DNA of 15,305 bases from JBIOUF01 sp044866695. Its GTDB lineage: Bacteria; Actinomycetota; Actinomycetes; Propionibacteriales; Nocardioidaceae. Location of the stretch: positions 1-15,305 of the forward strand of contig JBIOUF010000301.1 of the NCBI GenBank assembly GCA_044866695.1, written 5' to 3'. The position numbers and the translations under genes were made by a program. Below, one piece after another: positions 1-6,700 of the stretch (the first letter of the stretch is position 1; the number at the start of each line of letters is the position of its first letter). Under the pieces are notes generated by a model. It ran no database searches, had not been told where the DNA came from, and worked only from the letters and a program-made list of their open reading frames with translations.

Positions 1-201
1 GCCCCGCCACCCCCACCGGCACATCCACCGGCGGCTCCGCGGGCAGGTCCGCCCCCCCACCCGCGACCGCGCCCACCCGGCCGACGTTCCGGTCCTCCAT
101 GAACCGATCCCACCAGCCGCCACCGACAGTTTCCGCACCCGTCTAGACCAATATCGAACATCCGTCCCATGTCGCTCAGCCCGGCAACGACCGTCGCTGC
201 G
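1..201. other. Unresolved left-edge segment
   Basis: I cannot settle what this stretch encodes. On the minus strand an ATG at 100 opens a frame that runs off the left edge (it begins MEDRNVGRVGAVAGG), with only a weak G-rich stretch upstream as ribosome-binding site. On the plus strand a Thr/Pro/Ser-rich frame enters from the left edge and stops at a TAG at 144-146; it would read as the disordered tail of a gene converging on the minus-strand membrane gene that ends at 202. Both frames have high G/C at third codon positions, so base use does not decide between them. The part from about 140 to 170 is locally AT-richer, contains the 8-bp palindrome gtctagac (140-147), and looks intergenic. No terminator hairpin with a T-run was seen. 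Confidence 0.3.
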
Positions 202-534
202 TCAGTGCAGTACCGCGACCAGCTGGGTGAGGCAGACGACGGTCGTGGCCGCGGCGAGGCCGAAGGCCGCGCGACCACCCCGAGGGTGGGCTCGGTGCCG
301 CAGGTCGCCGTCGCGCTCGTAGCGGCCCCGGCTCTCGGCCAGCACCCACATCCCGACCAGCGCGCTGAACACCAGGCAGGCCAGGGCCGCGGGACCGAGA
401 CTGCCGACGGTCAGCCTGGCGACCACGGCGGAGCCGGCCACCAGCGACAGCGCGGTGCGCTGCCAGGCGAGCGCGGTCCGCTCGTTCCCGACGCCGGGGT
501 CGCGGCTCGATGTCTCGGCTCCCACGTCGCCCAC
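202..534 (-). CDS. DUF202 family small membrane protein (second of pair)
   Basis: A 110-residue protein carrying the DUF202 hallmark near its N-terminus: NERTALAWQRTALS at residues 17-30, followed by a hydrophobic segment. Three membrane helices can be drawn at about 25-43, 47-64 and 89-108. E. coli YidG and YidH belong to this family and are of similar length. The molecular role is unknown; a related domain occurs in yeast vacuolar transporter chaperone (VTC) proteins. The start is a GTG at 534, only 3 nt after the stop of the upstream DUF202 gene, so the two are almost certainly co-transcribed and probably translationally coupled. No dedicated strong ribosome-binding site is visible. Family assignment is secure; function is not. 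Confidence 0.85.
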   Translation of the reverse strand: MGDVGAETSSRDPGVGNERTALAWQRTALSLVAGSAVVARLTVGSLGPAALACLVFSALVGMWVLAESRGRYERDGDLRHRAHPRGGRAAFGLAAATTVVCLTQLVAVLH

Positions 535-537
535 GCC

Positions 538-897
538 TCAGATGCCCGCGAACAGCAAGATCACCGCAACGCACAGGATCCCGACCGTGAGCACCGCGGT
601 CAGCGGGGAGGAGGGCAGCGGCGCGCGGTGCCGGATGGCGCGCTCCGCTCTCGCCCAGCGCAGCCACGAGGCGGCGGCGCAGACCACGCCGAGCAGCACC
701 AGCAGGACCGCCAGCAGGCGCTGGACCGAGCCCGGCATCGGCAGGTCCACCGCGTCGAGCGCCACCCCGCCGGCCAGGAACGCCAGAGAGGTGCGGACCC
801 AGGCCAGGAACGTGCGCTCGTTGGCGAAGGAGAACCGGGCGTCGGGCTCCTCACCTCCGGAGTAGACCCATCCCGGCCATCGGCGGTCGGCAGCCAT
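538..897 (-). CDS. YidH-like DUF202 membrane protein (first of pair)
   Basis: A 119-residue inner-membrane protein of the DUF202/YidH family. The signature NERTFLAWVRTSLAFLAGG lies at residues 26-44 and runs into the first membrane helix; further helices lie at about 60-78 and 98-118. The short soluble N-terminus (MAADRRWPGWVYSGGEEPDA) resembles YidH-type members. The chosen ATG at 897 is preceded by GGGAG at a workable distance and gives a normal family length. The open frame extends much further upstream (to 1449), but that extension overlaps the divergent hydrolase gene and has no membrane or DUF202 character. A TACGGT hexamer (minus strand, 936-931) could be a -10 element, but no convincing -35 was found. 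Co-transcribed with the second DUF202 gene. Confidence 0.87.
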   Translation of the reverse strand: MAADRRWPGWVYSGGEEPDARFSFANERTFLAWVRTSLAFLAGGVALDAVDLPMPGSVQRLLAVLLVLLGVVCAAASWLRWARAERAIRHRAPLPSSPLTAVLTVGILCVAVILLFAGI

Positions 898-1129
898 AGG
901 TCGCGATGTCTCCCGTGGTCGGCTTTCCGCACCGTAGCAGCGGCGCTCCGAGCAGATGACCGTGGACGCCTCCTGGTTCTCGAGAAGCTGGTCAGGAACC
1001 GCTCCGCGACCCGCGCCTCGTCGAGGCCGTCGACGCCCGCGGGACCGGAGCCGAACGGCCCTGGTGGCGCGGGGAGCGCCGCCCCAGCCTGGGACGAGAA
1101 GCCTTCCTGCAACCGGAGTGGGTTCGAAG

Positions 1130-2329
1130 GTGACCAGGCCCGTCGCGACGCCGTCCGCCGATGCTGCTCGACACCCCGACCCGGGGCTGCCGGTCCCTGT
1201 GCGCCCGCCTGCCACGCATGGCGTCCCGGCCCGCGCGGCCGCGTTCGTGGCCGGCGTCGTGGCGCTCTCCGTGGGCGCCGGCCTCGGTCCGCGCCACGCC
1301 GCGACGGAGGGCCTGGTGGCCGGGACGGTCGTCGGGTTCGCGCTCCTCGCCTTGGGCGTGGCGCTGGCCTCGTGGGCGGCGGTCGGGCTGCTGCGCCGGG
1401 TGCGTCGCCGGTGGTGGCTGGTCGCCGTACCGCTGATGCTGGTGGTCACCTACCTCTCCTTGTGGACGGTCGGCCAGGCAGTCGTGGCCGGCTTCCCGGC
1501 CCGCCCCGGGCTGGGGTCCCGGACCCCGGCCGACGTCGGCCTGGCGTACCGCGACGTCAGGTTCCCGGCCGCGGACGGCGTGACCCTGGCCGGCTGGTAC
1601 CTCCCCTCGCGCACCGGGGCGGCCGTGGCCGTGATGCACGGCGCCGGGTCCACCCGGTCGGCGGTGCTCGACCACGCCGCCCTCCTCGCCCGACACGGCT
1701 ACGGGGTGCTGCTCTTCGACGCCCGCGGCCATGGCCAGAGCGCGGGGCGCGCGATGGAGTTCGGCTGGTACGGCGAGCCGGACGCCGAAGGCGCCGTGGA
1801 CTTCCTCGCGGCGCAGGCGGAGGTGACCCGGGACCGGGTGGGCCTGGTCGGCCTGTCGATGGGCGGCGAGGAGGCCATCGGCGCGGCCGGTCGCGACGAC
1901 CGGGTGGCCGCCGTCGTCGCGGAGGGCGCGACCAACCGGATCAGCCAGGACAAGGGATACCTCGCCGAGTACGGCGCGCCGGGGCAGGTCCAGCGCGGCA
2001 TCGACTGGCTGACCTACTCCCTCGCGGGGCTGCTCACCGACGCTCCCCGTCCGGCGCCGTTGCGCGATGCCGTCGCGGCGGCCGCCGCGCGTGAGGAGCC
2101 GACCACGTTCCTCCTCGTGACCGCCGGCGAGGTGGAGACCGAGGCGCTCGCGGCCGACTACGTCCGCGCGGCCGCGCCGGACGCAGTCCGGGTGTGGACC
2201 GTGCCCGGTGCCGGCCACACCGACGGTCTGGACGTGGCACCGCGGGCCTGGGAGGAGCGGGTCGTCGGCTTCCTCGACGAGAGCCTCGGCGGGGGCGCCG
2301 GCCGGACCGGCTCGGCCGGCCGAGGCTGA
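1130..2329 (+). CDS. Membrane-anchored alpha/beta hydrolase
   Basis: A 399-residue protein with three hydrophobic segments near the N-terminus (about 33-52, 60-83, 94-120) and then an alpha/beta-hydrolase domain. Visible hydrolase features are HGAGSTRS (170-177, oxyanion-hole region), DARGHGQSAGR (197-207), the nucleophile elbow GLSMGG with Ser243, and the late catalytic His363 in GAGHTDG. The acidic triad member is unclear; Glu334 or Glu336 in TAGEVETE are candidates. This suggests a serine esterase or peptidase-like hydrolase anchored in the membrane; the substrate cannot be told. The GTG at 1130 is preferred over the frame's first ATG at 956 because GGAG at 1115-1118 precedes it and the residues encoded before it are Arg/Pro-rich without domain character. 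It is divergent from the DUF202 pair and convergent, 25 bp away, with the end of the protease operon. Confidence 0.85.
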   Translation: MTRPVATPSADAARHPDPGLPVPVRPPATHGVPARAAAFVAGVVALSVGAGLGPRHAATEGLVAGTVVGFALLALGVALASWAAVGLLRRVRRRWWLVAVPLMLVVTYLSLWTVGQAVVAGFPARPGLGSRTPADVGLAYRDVRFPAADGVTLAGWYLPSRTGAAVAVMHGAGSTRSAVLDHAALLARHGYGVLLFDARGHGQSAGRAMEFGWYGEPDAEGAVDFLAAQAEVTRDRVGLVGLSMGGEEAIGAAGRDDRVAAVVAEGATNRISQDKGYLAEYGAPGQVQRGIDWLTYSLAGLLTDAPRPAPLRDAVAAAAAREEPTTFLLVTAGEVETEALAADYVRAAAPDAVRVWTVPGAGHTDGLDVAPRAWEERVVGFLDESLGGGAGRTGSAGRG

Positions 2330-2354
2330 CTGCGCGGTCCTCGCGTCGCACTCC

Positions 2355-3749
2355 TCACACCCATGGGGGTGCGCCGGGGTCCGCGCCCGCATCCGCGCTC
2401 ATCAAGAGCTCGTAGAGCTCCGCGGCCTCGCCGGCCAACCCGTCCTCGACCAGGCCGCTGTCGACCGGCCCGGCGGGCGCCCGCACCGCGCCGGACGCCG
2501 AGGCGCCCGCCCTGCGGCGGACACCGGGCTCCCGGATCCGCCGCGCCATCTCCAAGGCGCGGGTGCCGACCTCCCGGTCCCGGTACCTGTCGGGCGCCGT
2601 GCCGAACGCGAGCGCTGCCGCAGCGAGCAGCACTCTGATGTCCCTCGTCCTCGTCGGCCGGGCCGCGAGGAGCTCGGTGACCTCGTCGTCGGCCGCGCTC
2701 TCCTTCGCGGCGGTGAACGGCTGCAGCTCCACCAGCCGCTTTCCCACACCGGCGTACGTCGTGGTGGCCAGAGCGGTCGCGGCGGCGGCGCCCGCCGTCC
2801 GGTCGTCCGCGGGGATGACGACGCCCTCGGCCGCCCACCGCGCCTCGAGCCCGGAGGCGTGGCCCGCCGAGCCCACGTCGTCGAGCTCGAGGACGCCGAG
2901 GCAGAGCGCGAGCCGCACGCTGGTGGGGGGGTAGACGGCGCCGCCGTCCGCGGTGACCTCGGCCGCGCGGAGGAAGTCGGCCAGGGAGGAGACGAACGCC
3001 CGGCCCGCGCTCACCGTGCCGACCACGTCGCAGAACATCTCGGCGGCCCACTCCTGCCGGAGCGGACCGGGCCCGCTCGACGAGACCGCCCCGACGATCT
3101 CGGCCGCCGGCTCCTCCAGGGCGAGGTCCCGCAGCAGGTGATGGCCCACCTCGTGGGCGACCACCAGCAGGTCGGGCAGGTGCCGGAGCTGGAACCAGGG
3201 CACCGCGATGACCGGGATCGGCAGCCGGCGCAGGAGCAGTCGCGAGGACGGCGAGAGCCGCTGCGCGGCGGCGAGCTCGCCCTCGAACGAGGTCCCGCGA
3301 GCCAGGCTGTAGGGGCTCGTCACGTCGTCCAGGCACACCAGCGGAGGCTCGCGGACGGCGGCGTGGCCCACCTGGCCGGCAGCGACGGCGGCCTCGTGTG
3401 CCGGGAGCGAGCAGGCCCAGGCGAAGTCGTCGGCCGCCGCCAGATGGCTTCCGTAGCCGGGAACCAGGCGCACCGCGAGCTTGTCGCGGAAGTAGCCCCA
3501 GACGCTGAGCAGGTCGGTGACGGCCCGCTCCACCACGCGCCAGCGCTCAGGGGAGACCTCGTCGCGGGAGTCGGCAACCAGCCGGTCGGCCACGGGCAGG
3601 AAGTCGGTCTCCAGCCGCTCCAGCTGCGTGTGGTTCTTCTCCAGGGCGCCACCGGCCCGGCTCATCACCGTCCAGGCGCGCAGGTCGTCCTTCAGGCTGG
3701 TCAGCTTTGCGGCCAGCTCCGCGCGCTTGCGTGCCTCCCACCCGGTCAT
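2355..3749 (-). CDS. HExxH zinc metallopeptidase, last gene of CHAT/STAND operon
   Basis: A 464-residue protein without signal peptide or membrane helix. The zinc-peptidase motif is HEVGH (residues 199-203) within a hydrophobic helix LLVVAHEVGHHLL; His199 and His203 would bind zinc and Glu200 act as general base. About 30 residues later EWAAEMFCD (233-241) supplies a probable third ligand, Glu233, in the ExxA(D/E) pattern of gluzincin-type peptidases (M48- and ImmA-like groups). The N-terminal 90 residues are helical and charged; residues 405-440 are Arg/Ala/Pro-rich and probably disordered. It starts at ATG 3749, overlapping the stop of the giant STAND gene (ATGA), so its translation is coupled to it. 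It is likely a cytoplasmic peptidase acting as effector, processing enzyme or regulator for the operon. Zinc-peptidase identity is well supported; the exact MEROPS family and substrate are not known. Confidence 0.85.
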   Translation of the reverse strand: MTGWEARKRAELAAKLTSLKDDLRAWTVMSRAGGALEKNHTQLERLETDFLPVADRLVADSRDEVSPERWRVVERAVTDLLSVWGYFRDKLAVRLVPGYGSHLAAADDFAWACSLPAHEAAVAAGQVGHAAVREPPLVCLDDVTSPYSLARGTSFEGELAAAQRLSPSSRLLLRRLPIPVIAVPWFQLRHLPDLLVVAHEVGHHLLRDLALEEPAAEIVGAVSSSGPGPLRQEWAAEMFCDVVGTVSAGRAFVSSLADFLRAAEVTADGGAVYPPTSVRLALCLGVLELDDVGSAGHASGLEARWAAEGVVIPADDRTAGAAAATALATTTYAGVGKRLVELQPFTAAKESAADDEVTELLAARPTRTRDIRVLLAAAALAFGTAPDRYRDREVGTRALEMARRIREPGVRRRAGASASGAVRAPAGPVDSGLVEDGLAGEAAELYELLMSADAGADPGAPPWV

Positions 3750-6700
3750 CCCGCCCCGACCTCGAACAGGGTCTGCGGAGACCGCTGCAGGAACAGGGCG
3801 CTCCCGGCGTGGGCCAGGAGACGGTCGAGCCGGTCCTCCTCAGGAGAGCAGGTCTGTACGCGCCGTCCCACGTCTGCGAGGTTCGCCCCGGACACGAGCG
3901 CTCCGACCAGCGCCTCACGGCTCCCCTTCCGGTCCGCCGGAGGGGCGCCACCGGTGCACAGGATGGACTCGATGCGCCCCAGGCCGACCAGCGAGTACGC
4001 GAGCATGTTGCGCAGCAGCAGCGCGCGCGCCGACTCGGTGCGGGTGGGCCGCCACGGCGTCTCGACCACCACGGCAGGTCCGAAGCCGGAGCTGGCCATC
4101 GCGGCGAGGAAGTCGCCCAGCGCCGTCACCGACAGCTGCTCCAGGCCGTACCCGGTCAGCCTTCCGCGCTGGGTGCCGTGGCCGGTCTCCACCACGACGT
4201 TCCCACCCACGATGTCCACCGAGGCCAGGATGTGCACGACGTCCGGCCGCCACTCGGTGACCTCGGGCCGGCCCCGGCCCGGGCGGGCCAGCTCCGGCAG
4301 CCCGACGCCGCGGACGTCGGCGCCACGCGTCGCGTACAGCGCCGTCAGCTCCGGCCCGCCGGACAGGTCTCCGACACCGGGTCCGGCCGGCGGGGCGACG
4401 ACCAGAACGCGCAGCGGGCGTTCGCGCGCCGCTGCGCTGATCCGGGCGCGCAGCTCCTGCCACAGCGACGGGTCGAGCGTCCCGGTGGGTTCCAGCCCGT
4501 GCTCGTGCTGGAACCGCTCGACCGCGGCTCTCGTGGCACGGCCCATCAGCCCGTCGGCGCGAGCCTCGAAGTAGTCCAGCCGTTGCAGGGCGGCCTGCGC
4601 GGCGGTCACCTCGTGCTCGAAGCGCTGTCTGCGCTCCACGGACCGGTAGACCACCCTCGGGGACAGCAGCTGCGGCAGCGTCCGGTCCCGAGCGGCTGGG
4701 AGCATGGCCAGCTCCCAGGGCAGGGCGGCCAGCCGAGGACTCCAGATCACGAGCCGCAGGTCGGCGGCCGGGTCCGCGAGGCCGGCGGCACCGGGGTGCT
4801 CGCCCAGGCAGTCACCGGCCTCGGTGGCCCACGCCGTCCAGCCCTTGGACAGCCGGGCGCTGGCGACGCGGACGTGCCGGACCAGGCTCGTCGAGCCGCT
4901 GTCGGCGGTGGCCGCGAGCAGTCTGCTCGAGTCCACCGCCAGCTCGGTGACGCCGGAGGGCGGCGTGCTCAGCCGCGTGTGGACGACCGGCCTGGTCGGT
5001 GCCTCGTCGTCGGTCCACAGCTCCAGCTGCAGGTCGGTGTCGGCGCTCGCGACCGCGCCGCCCAGCTCGTAGGTCTCGGCGATCCGGGCCTGGCGGCGCG
5101 GCTGGCCCAGGCGCGCCCAGGTCGCCGACGCGGTGGCCGCCGCCCGGCGAGCGGCGTCGGGGCTGCCCTCGCGCTCGTCCACCTTGGCCCGGGTCTCGTC
5201 CAGGTGCGCCCGCCAGCGCGTCGGCAGGTTCCTCGGGCGCTGCAGCATCGACTCCGCCAGGTCCAGCCGCCGCCGGCACCAGTCGGGCGACTCCAGGTGG
5301 CCGCGCCACTGGACGATGCGGACGAGCCAGGCTGCGCGGAGCCCCGGGTCGTGGTCGTCGGAGGCGAACGGGTCCTCGGGCAGCGCTGGCTCGCCCTCGC
5401 CCGCCTTGCCGCACCGGTGCAGGCCTTCGAGGGTCCGCCACCACAGGAACGGGTTGTCCTCGGCGCGCGGCAGCACCTGCTCGACCAGTCTCCGGCGAGC
5501 GGCGGTGGAGTCGCCGAGCAGCCGCTCGAGCTCCGCGAGGCGCCAGGCCAGCCCGGCGCCGTCCGGACCCGAGACGTCGGCGCCGGGAGCCGCGGCCGAC
5601 CGGAGCCGCTCGGTGACCCCGGCGGGTACGTGGCGCCGCGGGACCAGCGCGAGGTCCTCGAGCAGGATCACCCGCGCGGCCGGGGGGTGCAGCTGCTCGA
5701 GCCGGTCGGCGAGGCGCACCAGCGGCACGGCGTCGTCCGGGTCGGCCACCATCAACGCCGCGATCTCCAGGCGCACTCCGGCCGCGGGCGCGTCGAAGGC
5801 CCGCCGAGCCTGCTCGACCGTACGGCGGGCCTCGCGAAGGTCGCCCTGCCACATCTGCAGCTCCGCACGGGCGACGACCGCGGCCAGGCGTCCCGCCGAG
5901 CCGTCCTGGGTCGCCGCGTCGAACGCCTCCTCGACGCAGGCCGCGGCGTTCCGCAGGTCACCGATCTGCCGCAAGTGCAGCAGGCCCAGCTGCGCGGCCG
6001 CGAGCGCCTCCGCGTCGGGGTCGTGGAAGCTCCGCGCGGTCGCCTTGGCGAGCTGCAGGTCCGCCAGGGCCTCGTCGACGCGGAGCAGGTCCGCGTTCGC
6101 CGCGCTGCGCAGCCGGCACAGCGCGCCGTAGAGCTCGGCATCGACGTCCGCGAGCACGACCGCCTTGGCCAGGTCGGCGGCCGCGAGCGCCTCGCGTGGG
6201 CGGTCGGCGGCCAGCTCCGCCCGCACCCGGGTCACGCCGCTCTGCGGGTCGCCGCGGTGCCGCAACAGCTCCACGGCGGCGGACGGCGCGCCGGCGGCGG
6301 TCAGCGCCTCGGCGTGCAGGGCGACCCGCCGCGCCTGCTCGTCGGGTCGCTCCAGCTCGGCCGCCCGGTCCAGCCACTCCAGCGCCGTGTCGAGCCGTCC
6401 GTGCTCCACCGCTGCCGCGGCCCGACCGAGCGCCACCTTCAGCCCGACCCGGGGCTGCTGGGCCTCCTCGGCGCTGCGCCAGCTCTCCTCGAAGCCGGAC
6501 CAGGCGTCGTCGTCGCCGAGGAGCTGGCGCACGACGCGGCTGGTCAGCTCGAGCAGCGGGCCGAGCAGTCCGCCGGGGTGACCGACGACGACCCGGCCGA
6601 GCAGCTCGGCCGCCTCCCGGACCCGGCCGGTGGCCAGCGCCAGGCGGCTCTCGACCAGGGCCGTCTCCGGCTGCGGCAGGGGCACGTCGTGGCGGGTCGC

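Noticed and set aside
898..1449. N-terminal extension of the YidH-like protein to 303 residues
   Set aside because: It overlaps the divergent hydrolase, is Arg/Pro/Ala-rich, and the DUF202 protein has normal length from the ATG at 897.
2330..2375. Possible bidirectional terminator between the convergent hydrolase and metallopeptidase genes
   Set aside because: The only pairing seen (ACCC with GGGT around an ATG near 2361) is four base pairs, inside the peptidase C-terminus, with no T-run.
2208..4574. 788-codon plus-strand open frame across the metallopeptidase
   Set aside because: Antisense shadow: low-complexity Arg/Pro/Ser/Gln-rich product, while the minus strand carries HEVGH and EWAAE in register.
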